Source: Gillisia xinjiangensis (GTDB lineage Bacteria; Bacteroidota; Bacteroidia; Flavobacteriales; Flavobacteriaceae). From it: a stretch of DNA of 64,000 nucleotides. Position 1 is the first letter of the stretch; each line of letters begins with the position of its first letter. Below the pieces are notes generated by a model that worked only from the letters and a program-made list of their open reading frames with translations, was not told the DNA's origin and did not search any database. Where the stretch lies: NCBI RefSeq assembly GCF_046298265.1, contig NZ_JBKAHK010000003.1:495224-559223 (forward strand). Direction: 5' to 3'. Below are positions 48,612-58,232 of this stretch, in pieces. The position numbers and the translations under genes are program-made.

Positions 48612-51600
48612 ATGAAATTACTGAAGTTGCTGTTGTCTACAAAAGTTTCTTTTCTTCTTATCATGGTCTTTGCCGTTGCTATGGGTGCCGCCACTTTTAT
48701 TGAAAATGATTTCGGCACCGCTGTGGCGCGTGAGGCGGTTTATGAAGCCTGGTGGTTTGAAGTAGTATTGATATGGCTTGCAGTGAATTTTCTCTCACAC
48801 ATTAAAAAGTATAAGCTTTTTAGCGCCAAGCGCTGGCCACTTGGTGCATTCCATATCGCCTTTGTGATCATGATCATCGGTGCCGGGGTAACACGGTATT
48901 TTGGAGAGGAAGGAGTTATACATATAAAAGAAGGCGAGGTAAAACATTCCTATTTTTCGGCAGGTCATTTTCTTCAAATAACCGAAGCTGGTAAGGATAA
49001 AAAACTGCGTTTTGAAAAGCCAATGGAACTGAGTTCGTATAAGTTTGAACCAAAGACCGTGGTTGCCAACATGGGGGACAGAACCTTTAACATTTCCATT
49101 GAAGAATTCATACAAGGAGCCCATAAAGAATATTTACAGGGAAAGGATACGCTTATTGACCTGGCATTAGCATTTGGCGGAGAAAGGGAAGACCATCTTA
49201 TTACCAGAGGAGAGGATTTGCCAATGGGGAACCTCGCGCTCTCCACCACCAGGCACGGAAAGGGAGATATTAAGATTTTTAAAGAAGATAGCCTTTGGAT
49301 GGTGCAAAGCAGTAAAGACATGCAGATTGTGGAAATGAGCACCCAAAGAATGGGAATGCTCAGGGCAGGTCAAACTGTCCCCCTACAAATGAGAAGCCTT
49401 TACCAGGTAGACTCTGTCGCATTCCTTATAAAAGCAATTCATGAAGGAAAACAAATAGTATACCATGCCGATGACCACGGGGGGATGGGCGCGGATCAAA
49501 TTGATGTTATAAAAATAAAGGTGACCGATGCTGAAGGGAAGGAGTTATTGAAAACCTATAATCCTCTTGTAAGCAGGGAACCTCAAAAGCATGTATTTTT
49601 CGTAAACGAATCAAAGTATATTCTTTCCTACGGGCCCCGGGAAGAAATGTTGCCATTTGCACTTCAATTACGGGCTTTCGAGCTGGAACGTTACCCGGGG
49701 AGTGAAAGCCCTGCAAGTTATGCGAGCGAGGTACAGGTTATAGACCATGATGGCAGTTTCCCATACAGGATTTTTATGAACAATGTATTGGATCACAAAG
49801 GTTACCGTTTTTACCAGGCTTCCTATGACACAGATGAAAAGGGTACTATTCTTTCCGTAAGCCAGGATCGGCCCGGAACCTATATCACCTATTTTTCCTA
49901 TACCCTTCTCACTATTGGTATGTTTTTTACCTTCTTCGTCAAAGGCAGTCGTTTCAGCATATTAAACAGGCGTTTAAAAACTCAGTCAGAAGGAAATACC
50001 AGAAAACCTTTAAAGGCGGCTGCAGAAAATAAAAAAACCCCGGTGGCCGATTCAGAAAAAAGAAAATCAGGAACTCTCATACCTAAAACAACAATCTTTA
50101 CCTTATTGCTCATCGTTCTTTTTTTATTCTTCGGAATAAAGGCTTATTCCCAGGAACAACTCCCAGATGTGAGGCATACGGTGGTACCCCTGGAACACGC
50201 GGAAACCTATGGCAGCCTGGTGGTACAGGATCTTGATGGGAGAATGAAGCCTTTAAACACCCTGGCAAATGAGATCACCAGAAAACTTAGTGGCCGGTCC
50301 TCCATATCTGTTATACAAAAGGAAGGCGATTTTGAATTGACTGCGGAACAATTCCTTCTGGCAATGCAACTGGATCCTGCTGCTTACAGTTCGCTGCCCC
50401 TTATAAAAGTAGATCCTGAAAAAGCTGGAATGATATTCAAAACTTTGGAACGGGATCCAGTAAATAAGCTAAGCTTTAAAGAATTGCTGGATGCTGACGG
50501 ACGGTATTTATTGCAGGACATTGTTGAAGAAGCTAACCGACTTAAACCTGCGGAAAGGAACGAAGCTCATAAGGAACTTTTGAAGGTAGATGAACGGTTC
50601 AATATTTTTTATGCCATTCTTCGTGGCGATTTCCTTAAGATGTTTCCCCACAAGGAGGACACTAATAATACCTGGTTTGCGGCAAATCAACATAATAAAT
50701 TCAATGAAGAAGATGCCCAATTCGTAAAAAACATTACCCCATTGTACCTCTCGGCCCTTGGTAAAGGCTTTGTTTCGGGCAATTACAATGAAGCTTATGA
50801 GGTACTTTCTTATATTCGGCTTTTTCAGGAAAAGGCAGGGGCGGCGGTGTATCCCGACGATAAATTATTGGCTGCAGAGTTATTTTATAATGAGCTTAAT
50901 TTAGGAAACCGGCTTTTTGGCTTTTTCTGGATCCTTGGTGCCATTATGCTTATACTGGCAATTATCAAACTTTTTAAACAACACAAATGGGTGAACATCT
51001 CCTGGAATACCGGGCTGGTTTTTGCCTGGCTGGGACTGGTGCTGTTTACCTTTCATCTGGGACTACGCTGGTATATCGCAGGCCGCGCTCCCTGGAGTGA
51101 TGGATTTGAAATGCTGGTATTTGTTGCCTGGTGTATCTTATTATTCGGATTATTATTCGAAAATAAATCGCATTTCACGGTACCGCTCGGAATCATCTTC
51201 TCAGGAACCCTGTTGTTCGTCGCGTTCCTCGACTGGCTTAACCCGGAGATCACCAACCTTATGCCGGTACTGCATTCATATTGGTTGAAAATTCACGTAG
51301 CCATAATAGTAAGCGGATACGCGCCTCTCGCCCTCGCCGCATTGCTGGCACTGCTCAGCTTGCTGTTGCTTATTTTCAAACCGGTAACCCCATCTTCAAA
51401 GTGGTGGAAAAGTATGCAGGAATTAAGTATGGTTAATGAGATGTCGATAACCATTGGTTTATTTCTGCTTGCCATAGGCACCTTTTTGGGAGGGGTTTGG
51501 GCAAATGAAAGCTGGGGAAGATATTGGGCATGGGATCCAAAAGAAACCTGGGCTTTGATCTCTATTATGGTTTATGCTTTTGTACTGCACCTTAGGCTCA

Positions 51601-51848
51601 TCCCAAAATTAAAAAACTCCCTGGTGCTCAATATTGCAAGTTTATGGGCTTTTTCGTCCATCATTATGACCTCTTTCGGAGTTAACTATTACCTCTCCGG
51701 CCTGCATTCCTACGCTTCGGGTGACCCTGTGCCTATTCCAGGTTGGATCTACTGGCTGGTAGCAGCGCTGCTGGTGATTACGCTGCTCGCTATATTTCGG
51801 TACCGAAAATTATCTAAAAAAGAGCGAAAGAATTTACTGGCGGTATAA
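48612..51848 (+). CDS. ccsBA: Cytochrome c biogenesis protein, ResB-CcsA fusion (system II)
   Basis: A 1078-residue fusion. The N-terminal ResB/CcsB part (1-460) has helices such as KVSFLLIMVFAVAMGAATFI and a large periplasmic domain. The C-terminal CcsA part (about 760-1078) holds the haem-handling WWD motif NESWGRYWAWDPKETWALI and conserved histidines in TFHLGLRWYIAG, WLKIHVAIIV and FVLHLRLIP. It exports haem and attaches it to apocytochromes c. It is the last gene of the nrf unit, so its activity is tuned to NrfHA supply. Confidence 0.95.
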   Translation: MKLLKLLLSTKVSFLLIMVFAVAMGAATFIENDFGTAVAREAVYEAWWFEVVLIWLAVNFLSHIKKYKLFSAKRWPLGAFHIAFVIMIIGAGVTRYFGEEGVIHIKEGEVKHSYFSAGHFLQITEAGKDKKLRFEKPMELSSYKFEPKTVVANMGDRTFNISIEEFIQGAHKEYLQGKDTLIDLALAFGGEREDHLITRGEDLPMGNLALSTTRHGKGDIKIFKEDSLWMVQSSKDMQIVEMSTQRMGMLRAGQTVPLQMRSLYQVDSVAFLIKAIHEGKQIVYHADDHGGMGADQIDVIKIKVTDAEGKELLKTYNPLVSREPQKHVFFVNESKYILSYGPREEMLPFALQLRAFELERYPGSESPASYASEVQVIDHDGSFPYRIFMNNVLDHKGYRFYQASYDTDEKGTILSVSQDRPGTYITYFSYTLLTIGMFFTFFVKGSRFSILNRRLKTQSEGNTRKPLKAAAENKKTPVADSEKRKSGTLIPKTTIFTLLLIVLFLFFGIKAYSQEQLPDVRHTVVPLEHAETYGSLVVQDLDGRMKPLNTLANEITRKLSGRSSISVIQKEGDFELTAEQFLLAMQLDPAAYSSLPLIKVDPEKAGMIFKTLERDPVNKLSFKELLDADGRYLLQDIVEEANRLKPAERNEAHKELLKVDERFNIFYAILRGDFLKMFPHKEDTNNTWFAANQHNKFNEEDAQFVKNITPLYLSALGKGFVSGNYNEAYEVLSYIRLFQEKAGAAVYPDDKLLAAELFYNELNLGNRLFGFFWILGAIMLILAIIKLFKQHKWVNISWNTGLVFAWLGLVLFTFHLGLRWYIAGRAPWSDGFEMLVFVAWCILLFGLLFENKSHFTVPLGIIFSGTLLFVAFLDWLNPEITNLMPVLHSYWLKIHVAIIVSGYAPLALAALLALLSLLLLIFKPVTPSSKWWKSMQELSMVNEMSITIGLFLLAIGTFLGGVWANESWGRYWAWDPKETWALISIMVYAFVLHLRLIPKLKNSLVLNIASLWAFSSIIMTSFGVNYYLSGLHSYASGDPVPIPGWIYWLVAALLVITLLAIFRYRKLSKKERKNLLAV

Positions 51849-52220
51849 TAACGGTGTGGAAAGCCCCCAGCCCCCGAGGGGGAGTTTTCTTAGTCCAATG
51901 GGAGGTTTCAAGAGGGTAGACCATATATGATCGAGAACCTTATATCGGGATTCGGGATTCGTAAAACTGTTAATGCAATTTGGCATTTCTAATTTGAAGT
52001 GCAGGTTTCTGGGCCCGGAATTCGTAAAACGGTTTTTAAAGTTTGGTATTTGGGGCTTATAATTTCCAATCCGGGATGTGGATTTTGGATTAAAAAAGTG
52101 GATAATGGAAAGAGCAGAATGGGGCAGAATGGAGCAGAATGGGGCAGTAATAAATTAATTAACGAAATCAGCTGCACCCTAAACCATAAATTCTAATCAC
52201 TCATCACCAATCAATATCCC
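51849..52220. repeat. Gap with degenerate direct repeats
   Basis: Three copies of a 10-bp unit (GCAGAATGGG or -GA) run in tandem at 52114-52146. Upstream, two imperfect copies of about 60 bp begin at ATTCGTAAAAC (51957 and 52020) and share TTTGGCATTT/TTTGGTATTT. No gene, tRNA or clear terminator. It looks like simple decayed intergenic repeat DNA. Confidence 0.5.
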
Positions 52221-53102
52221 CTATTTATTATACCCAAAACGTCTTAACTGCCGGGCATCATTTCGCCAGTTTTTGTTAACCTTGACATAGAGTTCAAGGT
52301 GCACCTGTTTTCCGAAGAATTTTTCCAGATCTTTTCGTGCTTCTACTCCTATCCTTTTTAAGGCCGCTCCTTTATGACCAATGATAATTCCTTTTTGGGT
52401 TTCGCGTTCCACCATAATAATGCTCCGCATCCTGATGATTTCTTCTTCCTCAAAAAATTCTTCGGTATCGATCTCAACGCTGTAGGGAATTTCCTTTTTA
52501 TAATGCATCAGGATCTTTTCACGAATGATCTCATTTACAAAAAAACGTTCAGGTTTATCGGTTAATTGATCTTTGGGATAAAAAGCAGGAGATTCCGGCA
52601 GTAATTCCACAATTCGGTTAAAAACCTCGCTCACATTAAATCCCTGCAAGGCAGAAATAGGATAGATTTCGGCATTGGGAACTTTTTCTGTCCAAAGCTG
52701 AACTTGTTCTTCCAGTTGTTCCTGGTTTGAGGTATCAATTTTATTCAGAAGTAATAAAACAGGGATTTTAGAATTTACGATCTTATTAAAAAAGGCTTCA
52801 TCTTTAAGGGCCTGCTCCCCAATCTCGACCATAAAGATCAAAATATCGGCATCTTCGAAGGCTGATTTCACAAAATCCATCATGGACTGCTGCAAATCAT
52901 ACGCGGGCTTAATAATTCCGGGAGTATCACTTAAAATTACCTGGAAATCTTCTCCATTCACAATTCCCAAAATACGATGCCGGGTGGTTTGTGCCTTTGA
53001 AGTGATAATAGATAATTTCTCGCCAACAAAAGCATTCATCAATGTGGATTTCCCAACATTGGGATTTCCTATAATATTTACAAAACCAGCCTTATGAGCC
53101 AT
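52221..53102 (-). CDS. era: GTPase Era
   Basis: A 293-residue GTPase from the ATG at 53100-53102 (MAHKAGFVNIIGNPNVGKST). G1 is GNPNVGKS, G3 DTPG, G4 NKID and G5 ISAL; the C-terminal KH domain has IIGHKGAALKRIG. Era binds the 3' end of 16S rRNA and helps 30S assembly. The perfect promoter TACCTTTG at 53120-53127 leaves a leader of about 12 nt and rules out the ATG further upstream. Confidence 0.97.
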   Translation of the reverse strand: MAHKAGFVNIIGNPNVGKSTLMNAFVGEKLSIITSKAQTTRHRILGIVNGEDFQVILSDTPGIIKPAYDLQQSMMDFVKSAFEDADILIFMVEIGEQALKDEAFFNKIVNSKIPVLLLLNKIDTSNQEQLEEQVQLWTEKVPNAEIYPISALQGFNVSEVFNRIVELLPESPAFYPKDQLTDKPERFFVNEIIREKILMHYKKEIPYSVEIDTEEFFEEEEIIRMRSIIMVERETQKGIIIGHKGAALKRIGVEARKDLEKFFGKQVHLELYVKVNKNWRNDARQLRRFGYNK

Positions 53103-53119
53103 AATATTTAAATTTTTTA

Positions 53120-53127
53120 CAAAGGTA
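53120..53127 (-). promoter_or_regulatory. -7 promoter element for era
   Basis: TACCTTTG on the minus strand, an exact TAnnTTTG match 17 bp before the ATG. It also decides the start codon, since the 15-codon-longer frame would begin upstream of it. Confidence 0.6.
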
Positions 53128-53340
53128 CTTATAAAAAAATTCAATACATTTCTGTACAGCTTAAATCAAAACTATTTTCATTTTTAAAATTCATTTAAAA
53201 CATTTATTCAGACCTACCGAAGATTACTGGCTCATTCAGATGCAGGTTATTGAAATAACTATTTAGAAGATCCTGCCTATAAATTGGCGCCAGATGAACT
53301 TTAAAATTCTTAAATTTATGGCAACGATAAAATACGACCT

Positions 53341-54780
53341 ATGGCCATTACCATAAAAGGAGACAAAGAGCTTGATAACACCTATTCGATAAGAAATAAG
53401 GTATTACGAATCAACCTTAATGAAAACATTTACGGAGCTTTTGCCGAAATTGGTGCCGGGCAGGAAACTGTTCGTAACTTTTTTCGGGTTGGGGATGCCT
53501 CCGGTACCGTTGCTAAAACCCTGAGTGCCTATTCTAAGGATTTTAGCGATGCGATATATGGGGTTGAACCTCAGGGAAGATATGTTACGGAGACCCGGCT
53601 TAAAAGAATGTTGGCATATGAGACCGAATTGATGGAGGAAAGGATTACCCGGGAGAAATATCCTGATAAACTTTTTTTTACTTATGCCAATACGGTTACC
53701 ACTATAGATTTTGCCAAGAAATATAAAGGCCATGGATGGCTGGGAATCCGTTTTCAAACACATCCTGAGGAAGCCTATAGTGAAATAATAATTCATGTTC
53801 AGTTTCATGAAACCAATGCCGCTTTACAACAAATCACATTGGGAACCATGGGAGTTAACTTAATTTATGGAGCTTATTATCAGCACGATAAACCTAAAAA
53901 ATTATTAAAATATCTTTTTGATCATTTACACAAGGATCAAATAGAAATTGACACCATCAATTTTACAGGCCCTGTATTTGAGGAAGTAGATAATAGGTTG
54001 ATGAGTTTAGAACTTGTAAAGAACGGCATGACAGATGCCGTAATGTTTTCTCCAAAAGGCCAGAATATCTTGCCGGCCAATGTGCTTTACAAAAAAAATA
54101 TCCTTACTCTAAGAGGTAGTTTTCGGCCGGTGACAAGGGTAAATATGAGTATGCTTGAAAAATCTTTGGAGCTTTTTTTAAATGAAAGAAAGGTGGATAA
54201 AGATAAAACTGTAGTCATTTTCGAGATCACGCTCTCCAACCTTAAAGCGGAAGGTGAAATTGATGAAAAAGATTTTATGGATAGGGCCAAACTGCTTTGC
54301 GCACTGGGGCAAACGGTCATGATCTCCAATTTCCAGGAATATTATAAAGTAGTAGAATATTTTTCACAATTCACTTCGGAAAGAATGGGATTGACCATGG
54401 GTGTAAATACCTTCATGGATATTTTTGACGAGAAATACTACCGGCATTTAAGCGGCGGTATTTTGGAAGCATTTGGTAAATTATTCTTTAAAAATCTTAA
54501 GGTTTATCTCTATCCTTTAAAGGACCGTGAAACCGGAGCGATCACTACAAGTGAAAACTTAAAAGTTCATCCCCGAATGCAAAAACTATTTAAATATTTT
54601 AAAGACAACGGTCGTGTTATTGATATCACCGATTATGACCCTGAAATTTTAGACATCTACTCCAGGGAAGTCTTTCAAATGATCTCTGAAGGAAAATCCG
54701 GGTGGGAAGATATGCTGCCGGAAGAAACTACCATTATGATCAAAGAAAACAATATGTTTCAAAATCCTTTTAAACAGTAA
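53341..54780 (+). CDS. Conserved Bacteroidota protein, function unknown (often mislabelled nicotinate-nucleotide adenylyltransferase)
   Basis: A 479-residue cytoplasmic protein beginning MAITIKGDKELDNTYSIRNK and containing LNENIYGAFAEIGAGQETVR, KLFFTYANTVTTIDFAKKYK and GHGWLGIRFQTHPEEAYSEI. I recall close relatives across Flavobacteria annotated as nicotinate-nucleotide adenylyltransferase, but the HxGH and ISSTxxR motifs of that enzyme are absent, so that label is not supported. No other motif is evident. It is complete, well conserved in character and monocistronic. Confidence 0.7.
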   Translation: MAITIKGDKELDNTYSIRNKVLRINLNENIYGAFAEIGAGQETVRNFFRVGDASGTVAKTLSAYSKDFSDAIYGVEPQGRYVTETRLKRMLAYETELMEERITREKYPDKLFFTYANTVTTIDFAKKYKGHGWLGIRFQTHPEEAYSEIIIHVQFHETNAALQQITLGTMGVNLIYGAYYQHDKPKKLLKYLFDHLHKDQIEIDTINFTGPVFEEVDNRLMSLELVKNGMTDAVMFSPKGQNILPANVLYKKNILTLRGSFRPVTRVNMSMLEKSLELFLNERKVDKDKTVVIFEITLSNLKAEGEIDEKDFMDRAKLLCALGQTVMISNFQEYYKVVEYFSQFTSERMGLTMGVNTFMDIFDEKYYRHLSGGILEAFGKLFFKNLKVYLYPLKDRETGAITTSENLKVHPRMQKLFKYFKDNGRVIDITDYDPEILDIYSREVFQMISEGKSGWEDMLPEETTIMIKENNMFQNPFKQ

Positions 54781-54805
54781 CTTTTAAAGATTCTTAATCT
54801 AAAGT

Positions 54806-54940
54806 GGCTGTTTAAAAAGTCTGACTTCCGTCAGGCTGAACTTGGTTCAGCCTCTAAAATGGTGTAATTTTCAACAAGTTATATCCTGAAATAAATTCAG
54901 GATGACGAATTTAATGACTTTTCGGACAGCCTCTTTTTAT
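54806..54940 (+). repeat. Three-hairpin intergenic element, terminator-like
   Basis: An outer stem pairs GGCTGTTTAAAAAGTC (54806-54821) with GACTTTTCGGACAGCC (54916-54931). Inside are two hairpins: AGGCTGAAC/GTTCAGCCT (54833-54853) and ATCCTGAA/TTCAGGAT (54883-54903). A T-run follows at 54933-54940. It could terminate the upstream gene and has the look of a mobile palindromic element. Confidence 0.6.
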
Positions 54941-55033
54941 TTTTATAAATCAGGATCATAAGTTATTTTATGCAATCCAAATAAGGGTTTCTTTCAACTC
55001 TATATGGTGTTTTTAATTAAAATAGACAGAAAA

Positions 55034-55357
55034 TTATTGTGAACAGGGAACACAGTACAGGCTCTCCGGCCGAATCATTAATCTACCTATGGGAATTGGC
55101 TTTTTACAGCGCAAACAAATTCCAAAGTCCTTACTGCCGGCCTTTTCCAGAACCCGTTGTAAATCTTTCAGTTTTTGTTCCACTTGCCTTAAAGCCGCCT
55201 CATTTATACTTTTATTGTTAATAGCATCCATTCTTGAAACCCTGCCAATCGCATTTTCCGGAGAAATAGGTTTGGTGAGTTCCCTATATTCAATAATTTG
55301 CGCTTCCGTTTTTTTTATTTCTTCTTTAATTTTTTGAAGTACTTCATTATTTTCCAT
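55034..55357 (-). CDS. TraR/DksA-type zinc-finger protein
   Basis: A 107-residue protein with a coiled-coil start (VLQKIKEEIKKTEAQIIEYR) and a C-terminal four-cysteine zinc finger, CLRC...CVPC, with GICLRCKKPIPIGRLMIRPE and SLYCVPCSQ. Such proteins bind in the secondary channel of RNA polymerase to tune transcription. It is 14 bp downstream of the M1 peptidase gene on the same strand. It lacks some DksA tip residues (no DxxDxA at the coil tip), so its role may differ from DksA. Confidence 0.82.
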   Translation of the reverse strand: MENNEVLQKIKEEIKKTEAQIIEYRELTKPISPENAIGRVSRMDAINNKSINEAALRQVEQKLKDLQRVLEKAGSKDFGICLRCKKPIPIGRLMIRPESLYCVPCSQ

Positions 55358-55371
55358 GGCAATTCTTTAAT

Positions 55372-57324
55372 TTAATTTCTGGATTCATAGAAATTAGCCG
55401 GCCATGCGTCATTGGAGAAATTAACATCCGGAAGGATCTTTTCAGGATCGAGCTCTACGCTTTCTACTTCTTGATCGGTTTTTAAAAGATGGTTCCAGGA
55501 ATCGCCCCTTTGCCAAATCTCTACGGGAAGCTTAATTTCTTTTGTGCTTCCGTCCTTAAAGGTTACAAGCAATTCTACCGGCATTGGAATTTCCCCCTTA
55601 TTGGATAAGCTTATAATATAATTTCCCTGATAAGCTTGCACCCCATTTAAGGCAAGGTCAATATTCCCAGTTCCATAAAACCAGCCCTTCCAGAACCAGG
55701 AAAGATTCTCACCGGAAACATTTTCCATATGATTAAAGAAATCATTTGGCTGCGGGTGCTTGAACGCCCAGGTTTTTATATAGGATCTAAAAGCATTATC
55801 AAAACGCTCTTCTCCCAAAATATATTCTCTCAATAAATACAAGCCCATCGCAGGTTTATAGTATGCGATCATTCCAAGGTTCTGAAGATTGGCAACATCG
55901 GGATAGGTATCGATTCCTTCGCGGTTTGGATTTATAAACCAACCGGTCATATTTCGCATTCTGTTTAATCTGGAAGGATATTCTCCATCATTAAACTCCA
56001 GAGTGCTGTAATGATTGATAAATGTATTAAAACCTTCATCCATCCACGCATACCGGCGTTCATTGGTTCCTACAATCATAGGAAACCAGTTATGACCAAA
56101 TTCGTGGTCTGTAACTCCCCAAAGGGAAGCTCCTTTACTTTGCCATCCACAAAAATTAAGGCCCGGATATTCCATACCTCCAATTTCAGCTGCAACATTT
56201 ACGGCCACAGGCCAGGGATACTCATACCATTTTTCAGAATAATGTTCGATGGAGGCTTTAGAATATTCGGTAGATCTTCCCCAGGCTCCTACTCCGTCGC
56301 TTTCCTTTGGATAGGCAGATTGTGCCATCGCTTTTTTGCCACTTGGCAGGTCTATTTTTGCCGCATCCCATATAAATGCTTTGGAAGAAGCGAAAGCCAC
56401 ATCCCTGGAATTTTCAATTTTAAAATGCCAGGTTTGGGTTCCCTGCTTTTTTGCGAGCAAAGAAGGATCATTTACTTCATCTGGTCTTATCAAATATACT
56501 CTTGTGTCGCTTTTGGAAGCTTCCTCCATTCGTTCTCTTACCACAGAAGAAAGTACCTCCCTGGGATTTTGTAATTCCCCGGAACCTACTACAATATGAT
56601 TATAAGGTACTGTGATTTTATAATCAAATGTTCCGTAATCATAGTAAAATTCGCCTGCCCCTAAATACGGCTCTACATTCCATCCTACCACATCATCCAG
56701 GACAGCAACCTGAGGAAACCATTGGGCCATAGCGTAAATTGTACCGTCCTCTACTGCAAGCCGGCCCATTCTGTCCATTCCTTCCACTGGAATTTTATAT
56801 TTAAAATTCATTGAAACGGTTGCCGTTCCACCATCTGCAGCGATAGGTTCATCAAAAAACACCTGCATACGGGTATCATCTATAAGGTGTTTTGTAGAAA
56901 CACTCCTTTTAACCTTTGCCTGCAAATTTGATATTTCATAACCACCATCTGTGTCTCCAACATATCGGTTTCCCTGAACTGGAGTTGTTAAAGTCCCACG
57001 GGAATTCTCTGTAAACCTGTTTTGCTCAAGATACATCCAAATAAAATCGAGGTTCTCCGGGCTATTATTGGTATAGGTGACGGTAATTTTTCCTGTAATA
57101 GTATGATCTACATCATTTAAGGTTGCTTCAATATTATAATCGGCTTGATTCTGAAAGTATTCCATTCCAGGTTTACCGGTTGCCGATCGAAAAACAGATC
57201 CCTGACGATACGTAATTTCATTAAAATCATCCTGATTATTTGTGGTTACTTCCTGAGCCTGAATTTGAGATAAACCCATACCCGCCAAGGCGAGTACAAA
57301 TGCAACTTTTGAAAAATAATTCAT
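55372..57324 (-). CDS. M1-family metallopeptidase (aminopeptidase N-like)
   Basis: A 650-residue exported protein (signal VAFVLALAGMGLSQIQAQ). The substrate motif is AEIGGMEYPGLNF (GxMEN-like, with Tyr for Asn), and the zinc site is DHEFGHNWFPMIVGTNERRY followed by AWMDEGFNTF. It should release N-terminal residues from peptides in the periplasm. The N-terminal domain is beta-rich as in M1 enzymes (DHTITGKITVTYTNNSPENL); the ARM-like C-terminal domain is short. Confidence 0.92.
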   Translation of the reverse strand: MNYFSKVAFVLALAGMGLSQIQAQEVTTNNQDDFNEITYRQGSVFRSATGKPGMEYFQNQADYNIEATLNDVDHTITGKITVTYTNNSPENLDFIWMYLEQNRFTENSRGTLTTPVQGNRYVGDTDGGYEISNLQAKVKRSVSTKHLIDDTRMQVFFDEPIAADGGTATVSMNFKYKIPVEGMDRMGRLAVEDGTIYAMAQWFPQVAVLDDVVGWNVEPYLGAGEFYYDYGTFDYKITVPYNHIVVGSGELQNPREVLSSVVRERMEEASKSDTRVYLIRPDEVNDPSLLAKKQGTQTWHFKIENSRDVAFASSKAFIWDAAKIDLPSGKKAMAQSAYPKESDGVGAWGRSTEYSKASIEHYSEKWYEYPWPVAVNVAAEIGGMEYPGLNFCGWQSKGASLWGVTDHEFGHNWFPMIVGTNERRYAWMDEGFNTFINHYSTLEFNDGEYPSRLNRMRNMTGWFINPNREGIDTYPDVANLQNLGMIAYYKPAMGLYLLREYILGEERFDNAFRSYIKTWAFKHPQPNDFFNHMENVSGENLSWFWKGWFYGTGNIDLALNGVQAYQGNYIISLSNKGEIPMPVELLVTFKDGSTKEIKLPVEIWQRGDSWNHLLKTDQEVESVELDPEKILPDVNFSNDAWPANFYESRN

Positions 57325-57602
57325 CGATTTTAAATTTTGTTTTCGCTAATTTAAAAAATCTCTTAAAAACATCGGTCTTAAATGCAGCATCAAATAAGGT
57401 TTTTATTTTGAACCGCTGAAAATAATACAAACCGAAAAATTTCATGATCAGAAATTTCTCCCACAATTCCTTTACGAATTCCTAACAAACTGATTTTAGT
57501 CATAATTAAACAAAGGCGTTCCCTGTAAATTTAGCTTTTCAAAAACATTCAGGGCGAATCGATTACCGCCTTCGGAATTATTCATTTTTATAAAATTAGC
57601 CT
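57325..57602. other. Divergent gap, nothing recognised
   Basis: Between the M1 peptidase and OsmC genes. No promoter matching TAnnTTTG exactly; TAAATTTA near 57522 is a near match for OsmC. No repeats. Confidence 0.4.
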
Positions 57603-58058
57603 ATGTCTGAAGTACACCAATATACTGTAAACCTTGAGTGGAAAAGCGATCGCAAAGGGGAGGTAAGCTCTCCGGAATTGCCTACCACCATTGAAGTTGC
57701 CACTCCAGTTGATTTTCCAGGAGGAATGCCTGGTATCTGGTCCCCGGAACATTTATTTGTAGCTGCTGTAAACACCTGCTTAATGACCACATTTTTGGCC
57801 ATTGCAGAAAATTCTAAACTTGAATTTATCAGTTTCTCTTGTAAATCTGTTGGGGTTCTGGATAAAGTCGATGGAAAATTTCAGGTATCTGAGATCACCC
57901 TTAAACCGGAATTAATTATTCCCGAAGGAACAAACGAAGAAAGAGCACTCCGAATCATTGAAAAAAGTGAACAGCACTGCCTGATCTCCAATTCTATTAA
58001 ATCCAATATTATTTTAGAACCCAAAATAATTGTAGAAAAAAGAACATCGTCTGTATAA
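57603..58058 (+). CDS. OsmC-family peroxiredoxin
   Basis: A 151-residue protein with the OsmC layout: YTVNLEWKSDRKGEVSSPEL, then GIWSPEHLFVAAVNTCLMTT with the first active Cys, and EQHCLISNSIKSNIILEP with the second. The pair acts on organic hydroperoxides, using a dithiol partner. It is closer to the YhfA-like than the Ohr subgroup from the WSPEHLF motif. Cytoplasmic. It is followed by a palindromic repeat and a frameshifted cytochrome gene. Confidence 0.9.
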   Translation: MSEVHQYTVNLEWKSDRKGEVSSPELPTTIEVATPVDFPGGMPGIWSPEHLFVAAVNTCLMTTFLAIAENSKLEFISFSCKSVGVLDKVDGKFQVSEITLKPELIIPEGTNEERALRIIEKSEQHCLISNSIKSNIILEPKIIVEKRTSSV

Positions 58059-58118
58059 AATTTTAAAAGCTGAAAAATTTACCCCGGAAGGGTTTGATGG
58101 AATTATCCGAATTCAGAA

Positions 58119-58143
58119 TTTAATCCCTCATCGAGGGATGAAA
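58119..58143. repeat. Palindromic CCCTC/GAGGG element, copy 2
   Basis: TTTAATCCCTC and GAGGGATGAAA arms with a 3-nt loop, about 80 percent the same as the element at 21742-21764, including the GAATT just before it. Both copies lie between genes on the plus strand. Confidence 0.5.
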
Positions 58144-58232
58144 AAGGGGGAAAACACCAGTATATGAAAATGTAGAAAAGTGTTATTTTTAAAAGTGAAC
58201 TATAAAACTCATAGTCAGTAACTAACGCTATT

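Noticed and set aside
52114..52146. Short tandem repeat considered as a CRISPR or VNTR locus
   Set aside because: Ten-base units without spacers, only three copies; no cas genes in the window.
56011..56574. Plus-strand frame of 187 codons opposite the M1 peptidase
   Set aside because: Antisense shadow; the peptidase motifs on the minus strand are intact across the whole stretch.
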